A stretch of DNA of 64,000 bases from Marichromatium gracile. Its GTDB lineage: Bacteria; Pseudomonadota; Gammaproteobacteria; Chromatiales; Chromatiaceae. Every line of letters starts with the position of its first letter. The stretch's first letter is position 1. The notes beneath the pieces were generated by a model, which was not told the origin of the DNA, ran no database searches, and saw nothing but the letters and a program-made list of their open reading frames with translations. The DNA lies in contig NZ_SMDC01000004.1 in the NCBI RefSeq assembly GCF_004343155.1, positions 62,001-126,000 on the forward strand. The letters are read 5' to 3'. Shown one piece after another: positions 25,249-33,098 of this stretch. The position numbers were made by a program, and so were the translations under genes.

Positions 25249-26586
25249 TCAGTCTCGCGTCGCCGCCCCACCCCGCCCGAGCAGCTCGACGCCCTCGCCC
25301 GTCGCCGGCTCCGGCAGCCCCAGGCGATCGCGCACCACGCTCGCCTCGACACGCAGCCCGAGCGGGACCAGTGCGGCGAGGGCCTCGGAGAGGGCGCGGA
25401 TGTCCTCCGGCTCCTTGGCGCGGATGACGATCGCGGGCGCGGCCTCGGGGTCGATCGGGCCGTGGTTGAGCGCGAGATAGGCGCCGACCAGATCGCGGTT
25501 GAGGGTGTCGGCCAGCTCCTCGGCGTCGGCGTCGCGGATGTCGTCGCGGACCTCGTCCTGTGCCTGCTGGCCGCCGAGCGCGCCGGGGGTGCCGTCGGCG
25601 CTCGCGGTCTGGCCGAGCACGGCCTTGCTGATCTGCTTGTCCGCCCACTCAGCGAGGCGCTCGAATACGATGTTGCCGCCAGACAGGCCAGCCGTAGCGC
25701 CGATCAGCTCGATCTGCATGCTGTCGGGGATTGCCGCGGCGGCATCGCTGCCGAGGTTGGCCACCGCGCCGACCAGGGTGGCGATGTCCTCCTCGGTGGC
25801 CGAGGGCCCCCACTTGCCGATCCGGATCGGCATGCCGTAGACCTCGGCGAAGGCCAGCCAGTCCTTGAGGGTGTAGGCCTTCGCCATGTAGGCCACCGCC
25901 GCCACCCGCGCCAGACCGCGCCCGAGCGCCGGGCCGCTCATCAGCTCGGGCTCGTGGATGAGATAGCGATAGGGCGGCAGCGGCAGACCGTCGAGCGGCG
26001 CGGTGTCGTCGCGCAGCCGCAGGGTGCGCCCGTCGTGGCGGTCGTAGCGAAACCAGCGCGGGTCGATCCACTCATACCCGCGCACCAGATCGCCGCTGGC
26101 CGGATCGCGGTGATCGCGCGGCACCCAGGGGGTGCGGCTGGTGTCCCAGCGCAGCTCGACCGCGGCAAAGCCCTTGCCGAGCCCGTCGAGCAGATGGGCG
26201 AGCATGGCGCGAAAGCCCGGGACGCGCACCAGGGCGCGGATCTCGTCGGCGAGCGCGACGTCGGTCGCGGCATCGCTGGCCGCCTCGACGGTGACCGGCA
26301 ACCGGGTGACAGCGCGCTTACGGGTGCCGAGCACCGAGCGGTAGTGGGCATCGCGCTGCTCCATCTCCAGCGCCAGACGCAGGTAGGCGTCGGCCTCGCC
26401 CTCATCGACCTGGCGCAGCACCCGCGCGAGGCGCTCCGGGGTGAGGCCGGAGGCGATGCTCGCGGCGTCCCACAGGCGGCGCACGCCGGTGGTGGTCGGG
26501 GTGGCGTGCGGTCGCGACAGCGCCCGGCGCGCCGGGGTGCGGCGCAGCGGCGCGCCGTCGGCGCCGAGGATGGTCGGTTCGGCCAT
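25249..26586 (-). CDS. Portal protein, Mu gp29 family (DUF935)
   Basis: A 445-residue protein matching Mu gp29: RLWDAASIASGLTPERLARV, then EMEQRDAHYRSVLGTRKRAV, YEWIDPRWFRYDRHDG, WLAFAEVYGMPIRIGKWGPS and SKAVLGQTASADG. It forms the dodecameric DNA channel of the head. At 445 residues it is shorter than the roughly 500 or more of Mu gp29, and it stops (LLGRGGAATRD) right where repeat region C begins, so the C terminus may have been trimmed. It starts at ATG 26586, sharing a base with the terminase stop. Confidence 0.85.
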   Translation of the reverse strand: MAEPTILGADGAPLRRTPARRALSRPHATPTTTGVRRLWDAASIASGLTPERLARVLRQVDEGEADAYLRLALEMEQRDAHYRSVLGTRKRAVTRLPVTVEAASDAATDVALADEIRALVRVPGFRAMLAHLLDGLGKGFAAVELRWDTSRTPWVPRDHRDPASGDLVRGYEWIDPRWFRYDRHDGRTLRLRDDTAPLDGLPLPPYRYLIHEPELMSGPALGRGLARVAAVAYMAKAYTLKDWLAFAEVYGMPIRIGKWGPSATEEDIATLVGAVANLGSDAAAAIPDSMQIELIGATAGLSGGNIVFERLAEWADKQISKAVLGQTASADGTPGALGGQQAQDEVRDDIRDADAEELADTLNRDLVGAYLALNHGPIDPEAAPAIVIRAKEPEDIRALSEALAALVPLGLRVEASVVRDRLGLPEPATGEGVELLGRGGAATRD

Positions 26587-27926
26587 CAGATGATCCCTCC
26601 ACGGCGGCCGCCGAGGCCGAGCCGTCCGGTGTTGACGCGTCGCTCAAGGGTGTCGCCCTCTCGGCGCGAACGCAGATGATCGCCAGCCCCCGGCGCCTCG
26701 GGGCGCACCGGCAGATAGCGATATTCGGTGATGCCCTCGGCCAGCGCCTGATAGGCCAGCGCGGCGGCATCGACGCCGTCGTCGTGCGCGCTCTCGGGGA
26801 AGGCGAGCAGCTCCTCGCGCAGCCACGCCGGCACGCCGCTCGGGTCGTGGCGCACCAGCCCTTGCTCGTAGCGGCTGAGCAGCGGCAGGAAGCGGGTCAC
26901 CTTGTCGCGATCCGGGCGCACGCCGCGCACCGGCAGCGCGCTGTGGCGGGCCAGCTCCTGTACCACCGCCGCCTGATACTGCACCTGCTCGACGGCGATC
27001 AGCACCGGCCGCCAACGCGCCGCGGCGGTGCGGATGCGCTCGACCACGGCATGGAATCCGGCGCGGAAGCGCTCGGCCTCGCGCAGATGGATCAGCCCGG
27101 TCTCGGGGTCGCGGCTCATCGCGACGATCACCGTGTAGTCGGCGCCCTCGCGCTCGCTGATCGCGAGATCCACCCCGAGCACCACCGGCAGGCCCACTGG
27201 GGCCGCGCCCTCGCGCAGGTGCTCGGGCCGGACCAGCCCGGCGCCGAAGGTGACGAACTCGGCGAGCACCTCCTGGGCGTAGACCAGCGCGGGCATCTCC
27301 TCGCGCTTGGCCTCCATCCAACCGGGCGGCAAGTGGGGGTTGTCGAAGCTCGGCGCGTTGTGGCTGACCCAGGCCGGATCGCCGGGGTCGGCGCCGCGCT
27401 GATGCAGGGTGTGGAAGTAGTTCAGCCCGTTCGGTGTGGAGATGAACCAGGCGTCACCGTCGAGATCGGCAAGGGTGAACTCGATGGTCTTCTCCCAGGC
27501 CTCCTGGAGATGACGGGCGTGGGCCGCCTCGTCGATCACCACCCGCGCATAGTGACGCCCCCGGCCGCACTTCATCGGCGTCTCCAGGGTCCAGAAGTCG
27601 ACCCGGCCACCGTTGACGAACTCGATCACCGGGCGCGGCTGCGAGGTCGCCTTGCGCACGACCGGCGCATAGGTGCGGGCGATCGACTGGAAGACCTCGC
27701 TGAAATAGGCATCGTTGGGCGCATACCAGGCGGTCGGCAGGCCGCGCCGCCCGTCGCCGCGCGCCCCGGCCAGGGCGCCGCCGGGTTGGTTGAGGATGAC
27801 ATCCTGCATCAGGTGCGTCTTGCCGAAGCGCCGCCCCATGCAGGCGACGGTACGCCCCCGGTGGGCGGCGAGGATCTCGCGCTGTCGAGGGTGCGGGGTG
27901 AAGGGCGGGAGGACGAGGCGGGTCAT
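26586..27926 (-). CDS. Terminase large subunit, Mu gp28 type
   Basis: A 446-residue packaging ATPase/nuclease. The ATPase part has a Walker A-like CMGRRFGKTH near residue 30 and Walker B with catalytic Glu in ARVVIDEAAH near 130, followed by motif III (AWFISTPNG). The RNase H-like nuclease part has VVLGVDLAIS with its metal-binding Asp and a distal HDDGVDAAALAYQ. It cuts and pumps DNA into the prohead through the portal. It overlaps the small-subunit gene by 4 bp. Confidence 0.9.
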   Translation of the reverse strand: MTRLVLPPFTPHPRQREILAAHRGRTVACMGRRFGKTHLMQDVILNQPGGALAGARGDGRRGLPTAWYAPNDAYFSEVFQSIARTYAPVVRKATSQPRPVIEFVNGGRVDFWTLETPMKCGRGRHYARVVIDEAAHARHLQEAWEKTIEFTLADLDGDAWFISTPNGLNYFHTLHQRGADPGDPAWVSHNAPSFDNPHLPPGWMEAKREEMPALVYAQEVLAEFVTFGAGLVRPEHLREGAAPVGLPVVLGVDLAISEREGADYTVIVAMSRDPETGLIHLREAERFRAGFHAVVERIRTAAARWRPVLIAVEQVQYQAAVVQELARHSALPVRGVRPDRDKVTRFLPLLSRYEQGLVRHDPSGVPAWLREELLAFPESAHDDGVDAAALAYQALAEGITEYRYLPVRPEAPGAGDHLRSRREGDTLERRVNTGRLGLGGRRGGII

Positions 27927-28411
27927 GCGTCGGGCTCGGCGCGGGGGTTGGCGATCACCAGGGTGGTCTCGGGCGGCGGGGTGTCGTGGAGCCCGAGATG
28001 GCGCCCGAGGGCGTCGAGCGCGGCCTGCTTGGAGGCGAGCTTGAGCTGCACCCCCTGCGGCCCCTGGCGCACCTCGACGATGGCGCGCCGGCGCGCGGCG
28101 TCGAGCGCGCGGCTGTCGCGCACCCGCACCCCATCGGCGTCCCAGTCGACGAACTCGACGAGATCGGCGAAGGCGATCAGCGCCAGCTCGCGCACCACCG
28201 CCTCGGCGCTCACCCCGGCGCGCGCGCCCCAGGCGGCGCGGAGCGCCGCGCCGAGCGCGGGGTCGCGCAACAGTCGCCGGGCGGTGGCCGCGGCGCGCGC
28301 CGGCGCATATCCGGCGCGCCGCGCGGCGGCCTCGGGGTCGAGATCGCGCAGGTACTCGCGCACGAAGCGCCCGCGCCGTCCGCCCGGCGCGCCGCCCTCA
28401 GCCGCCGCCAC
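27923..28411 (-). CDS. Terminase small subunit
   Basis: A 162-residue protein with the Terminase_2 pattern: FVREYLRDLDPEAAARRAGY, a helix-turn-helix for DNA recognition, then LIAFADLVEFVDWDADGVRV and the C-terminal LASKQAALDALGRHLGLHD that contacts the large subunit. It starts at ATG 28411, inside the end of the upstream coiled-coil gene. Mu itself uses a different small subunit (gp27), so this one points to exchange with other phage types. Confidence 0.85.
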   Translation of the reverse strand: MAAAEGGAPGGRRGRFVREYLRDLDPEAAARRAGYAPARAAATARRLLRDPALGAALRAAWGARAGVSAEAVVRELALIAFADLVEFVDWDADGVRVRDSRALDAARRRAIVEVRQGPQGVQLKLASKQAALDALGRHLGLHDTPPPETTLVIANPRAEPDA

Positions 28412-28739
28412 GGCCCACGCTCCACAGCAGCACGGCGAGGGTGCCGAGGGTACTGATGGTCGCCGTCATCGAGCCGACGAGCTGGCGACGGCGGTCGCGC
28501 GCCTCGTCGGTCATGTGCCGTTGCAGCGCGAGCTGGACCTGATGGACATCGCCCCGTGCGGCGCCGAGCTCGGCGCGCACGTCGTCGACCAGCTCGGTGA
28601 AGATCCGTACCGACTCGCGGGTGATGGCGTGCTCCTGAGCGAGCGCGGTCAGCGCGTCACGCAGCTCGCGCGCCTCGGCCTCGAGGCGCTCGACGCGCAA
28701 CCGCAGCTCGCCGAGTTGGTGCGCCAGCGATGCGGTCAC
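28398..28739 (-). CDS. Coiled-coil protein with C-terminal membrane anchor
   Basis: A 113-residue protein. A coiled coil covers most of its length (LRVERLEAEARELRDALTAL), and one hydrophobic segment ends it (TATISTLGTLAVLLWSV). It lies between the endolysin and small terminase genes, overlapping both. Mu-like phages often carry small coiled-coil proteins here (gp25/26 region). The position next to lysis genes would also allow a spanin-like role, but spanins have the anchor at the other end. The function is unknown. Confidence 0.6.
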   Translation of the reverse strand: MTASLAHQLGELRLRVERLEAEARELRDALTALAQEHAITRESVRIFTELVDDVRAELGAARGDVHQVQLALQRHMTDEARDRRRQLVGSMTATISTLGTLAVLLWSVGRGGG

Positions 28740-29125
28740 GGATACACCGCCCGATCCAGCTCGAAGTGCGGGCCGTCGCGAAATCGCGGCCAGTCGCCGC
28801 CCCAGCGGATCGCCACCCCCAACTCGACGGCAGCGGCCTTGAAGGCGGCGGCGATGCGCGGATAGAGCGGCCAGTCCCAGCGCACGCCGCCATCGACCCA
28901 GGCGGCGACATCGAGCGCGTGCCCGCTGAGGTGACGCGAGCGCAGGGTGCGCGAGGCCCCGGCGGCGACCAACGCGCGCTGCCGCGCCTCGGTGCGTCGC
29001 CCCTCGGTGACGACGAAGTCGACCTCGGTCAGCTCGAGCGCGCGGCGCGCCACCCGCACCAGTTCGTCATGGACACCGGCGAGGGCGCGCTCGGAGCGCT
29101 TGGAGAAGCGGAATCCGCTGGCCAT
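28736..29125 (-). CDS. Endolysin, M15-type peptidase
   Basis: A 129-residue muramyl endopeptidase of the VanY/ChiX-like M15 family: SRHLSGHALDVAAWVDGG carries the zinc His and Asp, and GPHFEL near the end carries the second zinc His. TEGRRTEARQRALVAAGAS precedes them as usual. It would cleave peptidoglycan crosslinks or stems at lysis. It has no signal peptide, so it would depend on the holin encoded by the overlapping upstream gene (stop and start share a base). Confidence 0.85.
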   Translation of the reverse strand: MASGFRFSKRSERALAGVHDELVRVARRALELTEVDFVVTEGRRTEARQRALVAAGASRTLRSRHLSGHALDVAAWVDGGVRWDWPLYPRIAAAFKAAAVELGVAIRWGGDWPRFRDGPHFELDRAVYP

Positions 29126-29337
29126 CAGCGCAGCCGCAGCGGCACGCGTGCGCGCACCCGCCCCCAGATCGCCACGCCAGCACCGACCAGGCTGATGAGT
29201 TCGACCAGGGCGTCGGTGAGCGCCGCGCTGTCGAGCGTGATCCCGGCGGCGCTCGCCACCTGGGCGAGCACCACCACCAGGGCGCCGATCACGGCGCGCG
29301 AGCGCCACCACGGCTTGGCGGGGGTCGGTTGATCCAT
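29125..29337 (-). CDS. Holin
   Basis: A 70-residue protein with two hydrophobic segments (AVIGALVVVLAQVASAAGI and LVELISLVGAGVAIWG) and a basic tail RVRARVPLRLR, the build of class II phage holins. It lies directly before the endolysin gene, with which it overlaps, and after repeat region D. It would form membrane lesions that release or activate the endolysin. Confidence 0.75.
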   Translation of the reverse strand: MDQPTPAKPWWRSRAVIGALVVVLAQVASAAGITLDSAALTDALVELISLVGAGVAIWGRVRARVPLRLR

Positions 29338-29398
29338 CCTCGGGCTCCACGCGTCTGTTCACATGCCCCCAGCATCGTCGCCCCACCCCGTCGGGGTC

Positions 29399-29763
29399 AG
29401 TGGAGACGGGTTAGCGGGCGTCCAGCTTCCAGTCGCCAGCCGTCAGTCGCCAGGCTTGAACCGCAAAGCCGCGAAGGACGCGAAGTGCATGATGTGCGAT
29501 GTCGGCGTGAGGCCACAGACGGCGCAGGTCCGCACCGCCGTCGGGTGATCGCGCCCACTGGCGGCTGACCGCTGGCAACTGGCGGCTGATCGCTGGGCAC
29601 GCTGCGCTTTGCCCAGCCTACGCTTGGCGGTGTTCTTCGCGCCCTTCGCGCCATTGCGGTTCACGACCCCACCCCCATCGTCGCCCGCGCCCACCCAGCG
29701 GTCCCGCGCCACCGCCAACAGCACACACCCACTGGCGGCTGACGGCTGGCCGCTGCCCCCCGG
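29399..29763. repeat. Composite intergenic repeat region, copy D
   Basis: It contains CCAGTCG-type units, a 105-bp segment 29457-29561 (TGAACCGCAAAG ... GCGCCCACTGG) that is the inverse of 25049-25153, then GCTGGGCACGCTGCGCTTTG and GGCGGTGTTCTTCGCGCCCT units shared at high identity with copy E (33770-33840), and ACTGGCGGCTGACGGCTGG at the end. The region separates Mor from the holin. No gene is seen in 29338-29763. Confidence 0.85.
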
Positions 29764-30099
29764 CTACCGCCGCCGATCGGCGCGTTCGCGGCCCTGGGCG
29801 CGGGCGATGATGCGGTAGACGTGCATCTCGTGGATGTCGTAGCAGGCGGCCAGAGCGCGGGCGCTGGCGACGGTGCCGTCGTGTTGTTCGACGATCATGC
29901 GGTCGCGGCGACGGCGCGCGATCGCCGCCTCGGAGTGGACGTAGAGCTGCGCGCCCCGGTAGCGCTCGAGCAACCCGATGGCGATCTGCTCGGCGGCGAG
30001 CAGCGCCTGCTCGCGCTCGAGCAGCGGCGCCAGGGTCTGTAGCGCCAGCCCTTCCAAGGTATCGGCCAGTTCCATCCAATGTACCCCCTGTCGTGTCAT
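29764..30099 (-). CDS. Mor-like transcription activator
   Basis: A 111-residue protein with the Mor/C activator pattern of Mu. The dimerisation region contains LLERYRGAQLYVHSEAAIAR, followed by a C-terminal helix-turn-helix (ARALAACYDIHEMHVYRII). In Mu, Mor switches on middle transcription and C the late genes. Here the single copy lies between the replication genes and the lysis/head genes, a position suited to late-gene activation. ATG 30099 overlaps the preceding gene by 4 bp. Confidence 0.8.
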   Translation of the reverse strand: MTRQGVHWMELADTLEGLALQTLAPLLEREQALLAAEQIAIGLLERYRGAQLYVHSEAAIARRRRDRMIVEQHDGTVASARALAACYDIHEMHVYRIIARAQGRERADRRR

Positions 30100-30944
30100 C
30101 CTCGTGTCTCCTCCGGCGCGGGTCGGGGCGCGTGGTTGCCCTCGCCTCGCCCCGCGCCCGTCATCAATCGGTCCAGCCCGGCGAGCGCCGCACGGCGGCG
30201 CGCGGCGATCTGCTCGGCGCGCGGTGCGGGCTGGGGTGGTGCGCGCCCGGCCGCGACGATCGCCGCGCGCAGCGTCGCCAGGCGTTGTCGGGTCTCGGCG
30301 TCGTCGGCGCACGCGGTGGCGGCCTCGGCGCGACCGCTGAGCAGCCCGGCGACGGCGGCGGCCGCGCCGCGCGGCGCGGGCGGCGGCAGGTGGACAGCGA
30401 CGCGCGCGCGCTCGAGCAGGCCGCGCTGCACCGCCTGCTCGGCGACGCGGGCGCGCTCGTCGCGGTCCCAGCCGAGCGAGAGCCGCCAACAGGGCGCGCG
30501 CCCGGCCTGGCGGCGCGAGCGCACCACGCGCTCGTAGGCGGCCCGGAAGGCCAACCGCGCGCCGATCCGGTCGCCACCGGCGGCGACCACCCGGGCGGCC
30601 GTCATCGCCTCTTCGATCTCGTCGTTGGTGCACACCGTGCGCCGCTCGTCGAGCGCCTCGAGCGCCACCGCCCAGGCCTCGTCGGCATCGGGGCGCACCG
30701 TCTCTGGAGCGCGCGCGAGACAGCCGAGCACCGCCGCCGGGCTCGGCGGGTAGCGCCCCTGCTCGGGGTCCTGGGTATAACGCGAGAAGGCCGCGCGCAC
30801 CGCGCCGAGCGGGTGATCCTCGAAGGCCGCCCACCACAGCGCGGCGGCCGCCGGGGTGAGCGAGCGGCCATAGAGTTCGAGCAGCCCCATCAGCAGCTCG
30901 CCGAAGGCGCCGCGCTCCTCAGCCCTCATGGTGACAGGCCCCAT
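30096..30944 (-). CDS. Phage replication P-like / helicase-loader-like protein
   Basis: Up to 282 residues. The N-terminal part (LLMGLLELYGRSLTPAAAAL, then AVRAAFSRYTQDPEQGRYPP) resembles helicase-loader or replication-P-like phage proteins. The rest is Ala/Arg-rich with few landmarks. It follows an O-like winged-helix gene, the classic O-P arrangement. Two starts are possible: ATG 30944 (MGPVT) and ATG 30929 (MRAEE), the latter overlapping the upstream stop like its neighbours. The role is inferred from similarity of pattern and position. Confidence 0.5.
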   Translation of the reverse strand: MGPVTMRAEERGAFGELLMGLLELYGRSLTPAAAALWWAAFEDHPLGAVRAAFSRYTQDPEQGRYPPSPAAVLGCLARAPETVRPDADEAWAVALEALDERRTVCTNDEIEEAMTAARVVAAGGDRIGARLAFRAAYERVVRSRRQAGRAPCWRLSLGWDRDERARVAEQAVQRGLLERARVAVHLPPPAPRGAAAAVAGLLSGRAEAATACADDAETRQRLATLRAAIVAAGRAPPQPAPRAEQIAARRRAALAGLDRLMTGAGRGEGNHAPRPAPEETRG

Positions 30945-31881
30945 CGATCACCGCGCCGCCGGGCTCGGCCGCGCCCAGCCAGGTCTCCACCGCCGCGCGG
31001 TTGCGCGCGGCGAGCGCCGCGCCGCCGTTGCCACCGCGCCTGGCGCTCCCGGGCGGCGCCTCGCGCCGCACCCAGTTGCGCCAGGTCGCCAGCCAGTCGG
31101 CCTTGACCCCCTCGCGCCCCGGCTTGGCCACCCAGTAGTCGCGAAACTGCGCCCAGGTGTGCTCGGGGTCGAGGTCCGGGCGGGTCTGCTCGGCGAAGGC
31201 GCGCCACGCCGCCGGCAGCCGGGTGAGGGTCAGGCGCGCGCCGCGCGCGTTCGGGCGCGCCGCGCGCGACCGCTCCGGCTCCGGTTGCTGGTCCTGTTGC
31301 TGCTCCTGTTCCTGGTTGGCGCGGGGGTCGGGCGAACCCTTTGCCGAACCCTTTGCCGAACCCTTTGCCGAACCCTTTGCCGAACCCTTTGCCGAACCCT
31401 TTGCCGAACCCTTTGCCGAACCCTTGTCGAGCCCCGTCCCGTCGGCCGTCTCGGTGGCAAGCCGCGCGGCGCCGAGCAGGGTGTCGGCATAACGCCCGGC
31501 GTGGGCGCGGATGGCCGCGCGCAGCGCCGCGAGCAGCGTGGCCGTCGGCGGCACCTTGGCGATGAGCTTGAGCGCGGCCTTGGCCTGGTTGCCGTTGTCG
31601 ATCGGGTTGTACTTGAGATAGTTCGGCAGCAGCAGCCAGCCGGTGACGGCGCAGCGGTGCACCAACCCCAGCCCCTCGAGTTCGGCAAAGGCGCGCTCGA
31701 GCGCTGCGTCGTCGAGACGCAGATCGTCGGCGACATAGCCGTTGGGCAGGCGGTAGCAGCCGAGCAGATTGGAGTGCGGGCTGCTGAGCAGGTAGACGGC
31801 GAGCAGCCGTGCCTCGACGCTCAGCGCGGTGATCTCGGGTTGCTCCCAGAAGCGGGTGTGGATGCGGCCGTAGTCCCTCAT
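30919..31881 (-). CDS. Phage replisome-organiser protein (O-like, DUF1376-type winged helix)
   Basis: A 320-residue protein. Residues 1-95 form a winged helix as in phage replication initiators: RIHTRFWEQPEITALSVEAR, SSPHSNLLGCYRLP and a LLLPNYLKYNPIDN wing. A Lys-Gly-Ser-Ala tetrapeptide repeat linker follows (near residues 150-182), then a Gln/Glu-rich stretch and a C-terminal domain with FRDYWVAKPGREGVKADWLA, the conserved W-containing motif of DUF1376-like and primosomal proteins. It would bind the phage origin and recruit the P-like protein. ATG 31881 overlaps the Cro-like gene by 4 bp. Confidence 0.7.
   Translation of the reverse strand: MRDYGRIHTRFWEQPEITALSVEARLLAVYLLSSPHSNLLGCYRLPNGYVADDLRLDDAALERAFAELEGLGLVHRCAVTGWLLLPNYLKYNPIDNGNQAKAALKLIAKVPPTATLLAALRAAIRAHAGRYADTLLGAARLATETADGTGLDKGSAKGSAKGSAKGSAKGSAKGSAKGSAKGSPDPRANQEQEQQQDQQPEPERSRAARPNARGARLTLTRLPAAWRAFAEQTRPDLDPEHTWAQFRDYWVAKPGREGVKADWLATWRNWVRREAPPGSARRGGNGGAALAARNRAAVETWLGAAEPGGAVIDGACHHEG
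31335..31430. repeat. Tandem 12-bp coding repeat in the O-like gene
   Basis: AACCCTTTGCCG occurs seven times without error at 31335-31418, followed by one degenerate copy. On the coding strand it gives repeated Lys-Gly-Ser-Ala. The perfect repeats make linker length prone to slippage while keeping frame. Origins of lambdoid phages lie inside the O gene as iterons, so these repeats may also be the replication origin; that is a hypothesis. Confidence 0.9.
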
Positions 31882-32159
31882 CGCCGCCCCCGGGCGGGCG
31901 CCGGCGGGTGATGGGGGCGGGGTCTGGTCGGTTGCGGGGTCATCGACGCCTCCCTGGCGATCGCTGGCGGGGTGGCGGCGGGGAACAGGTCGGGGCGTAG
32001 CTGGTGCAGCGACCAGCGCCCGCGCGCGGCGATGCGCACCGCGCTGCGCAGCGGCACCACCTCGCCCCACTGCGCCACCGCCTGTCTGCTGCAGCCGGCC
32101 TCGGCGGCCACCGCCGCCGGCGAGCCGAGCGCCGCGATGAGGGCTGTCTTGGTGATCAT
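31878..32159 (-). CDS. Cro/YdaS-like repressor
   Basis: A 93-residue protein with a helix-turn-helix of the YdaS/Cro type (TALIAALGSPAAVAAEAGCS, RQAVAQWG) and a Pro/Arg-rich tail. It is divergent from the S24 repressor gene across a three-operator region, as cro is from cI. A longer in-frame start exists but would run through the promoter. ATG 32159 falls just at the predicted transcription start, so the message may be leaderless. Confidence 0.75.
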   Translation of the reverse strand: MITKTALIAALGSPAAVAAEAGCSRQAVAQWGEVVPLRSAVRIAARGRWSLHQLRPDLFPAATPPAIAREASMTPQPTRPRPHHPPAPARGRR

Positions 32160-32166
32160 GGGGCGA

Positions 32167-32228
32167 AGTAAAGAGCGCTTTACACAAAAAGTCAACAAAG
32201 GTTGACCTTTCGTCAAGTAAGCTTGACG
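32167..32228. promoter_or_regulatory. Lysogeny operator region and leftward early promoter
   Basis: Three inverted repeats with 4-bp spacers: O1 GTAAAG-AGCG-CTTTAC (32168-32183), O2 GTCAAC-AAAG-GTTGAC (32191-32206) and O3 CGTCAAG-TAAG-CTTGACG (32211-32228). Centres are 23 and 21 bp apart. The leftward promoter has -35 TTGACT (32195-32190), a 17-bp spacer and -10 TTTACT (32172-32167), so O2 covers the -35 and O1 the -10. O3 abuts the repressor start. No good rightward promoter for the repressor was found. Confidence 0.8.
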
Positions 32229-32230
32229 CC

Positions 32231-32965
32231 ATGCACCAGACCATCGCCGACCGGGTCAAGGCCCTGCGCCACCGGCTGAACCTGACCCAACACGCCCTCG
32301 GCCAGCTCGCCGGGGTCTCGAAACAGGCCGTCTCGCAGTGGGAGCGCGCGCTCACCGAGCCCCACTGGGAGGCGCTGCTCGCGCTCCAGGCCAGCCGCGG
32401 CGTCAACCCGCGCTGGCTGCTCCACGGCGAGGGGCCGATGCTGCTCGGCGAGGGCGCCGAGCCGGCGACGGCGGGCGGCTGCGCCGGGCTGGTCCACCCG
32501 ATCGTGGTGTGGGACGATCCGGCCGACCTGCCCGAGGGCCAGTACGTGCTGATCCCGCGCCGACGCGTCGCCCTCTCGGCGGGCAACGGCAACCTGGTGT
32601 TCGAGGAGGAGGAGGCGCCGCCGCTCGCGTTCACCTCCGACTGGGCGCGCCAGACCGGGGTGCGCCCCGGCAACGCCGTGGTGGTCTACGCCAAGGGCGA
32701 CAGCATGGAGCCGGGGATCCGCGACGGCGACGTGCTGCTGGTCGATACCGACATCGAGTGCGACCGGGTGCGCGAGGGGCGGGTCTACGCCCTCCGCTAC
32801 GGTCAGGAACTGCGGGTCAAGCGGCTGTTCCGACGCTACGACGGGGCGCTGATCCTGCGCTCGGACAACGCCGGGCGCTATCCCGACGAGATCATCCCGC
32901 CCGAGCACCAGAACGGCCAGGTGCATGTCATCGGTCGGGTGGTGTGGCGCGGCGGCGGGGTCTAG
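32231..32965 (+). CDS. Prophage S24/LexA-type repressor (CI-like)
   Basis: A 244-residue protein. Residues 1-60 are a helix-turn-helix of the XRE type (LGQLAGVSKQAVSQWERA). The C-terminal half is an S24 domain with catalytic Ser158 in KGDSMEPGIRDGDVLLVDT and Lys197 in ELRVKRLF. An Ala85-Gly86 pair could be a RecA-stimulated cleavage site, but it lies further from Ser158 than in LexA. There is no Shine-Dalgarno before ATG 32231, so translation may be leaderless as for lambda cI from PRM. It probably holds the leftward promoter and the matching one at 33013-33052 silent. Confidence 0.9.
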   Translation: MHQTIADRVKALRHRLNLTQHALGQLAGVSKQAVSQWERALTEPHWEALLALQASRGVNPRWLLHGEGPMLLGEGAEPATAGGCAGLVHPIVVWDDPADLPEGQYVLIPRRRVALSAGNGNLVFEEEEAPPLAFTSDWARQTGVRPGNAVVVYAKGDSMEPGIRDGDVLLVDTDIECDRVREGRVYALRYGQELRVKRLFRRYDGALILRSDNAGRYPDEIIPPEHQNGQVHVIGRVVWRGGGV

Positions 32966-33012
32966 GGTTGGCGCACGCGCGGCGTCGCGGACAACGTCGA
33001 CGCGTGCCGCTC

Positions 33013-33052
33013 GTCAAGTCTTGTTGACCGCAAAAGTAAAGCGAACTTTACT
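33013..33052 (+). promoter_or_regulatory. Second copy of the bipartite operator-promoter
   Basis: GTCAAG-TCTT-GTTGAC (33013-33028) and GTAAAG-CGAA-CTTTAC (33036-33051) repeat the O2 and O1 types, centres again 23 bp apart. -35 TTGACC (33024-33029), a 17-bp spacer and -10 TTTACT (33047-33052) match the leftward promoter element by element. It faces rightward toward the gene at 33099. Confidence 0.8.
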
Positions 33053-33098
33053 TGCTCCCATCCGCCGCCCCGCGCGGCCCGTCAGGGAGTCTCCGACG

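Noticed and set aside
31335-31430. The 12-bp array as a CRISPR or a non-coding repeat.
   Set aside because: There are no spacers, and it stays in frame within a coding gene.
32179-32230. A rightward sigma-70 promoter for the S24 repressor.
   Set aside because: TTTACA and TTGACC are possible -35 boxes, but no acceptable -10 follows at 16-18 bp. Left unassigned.
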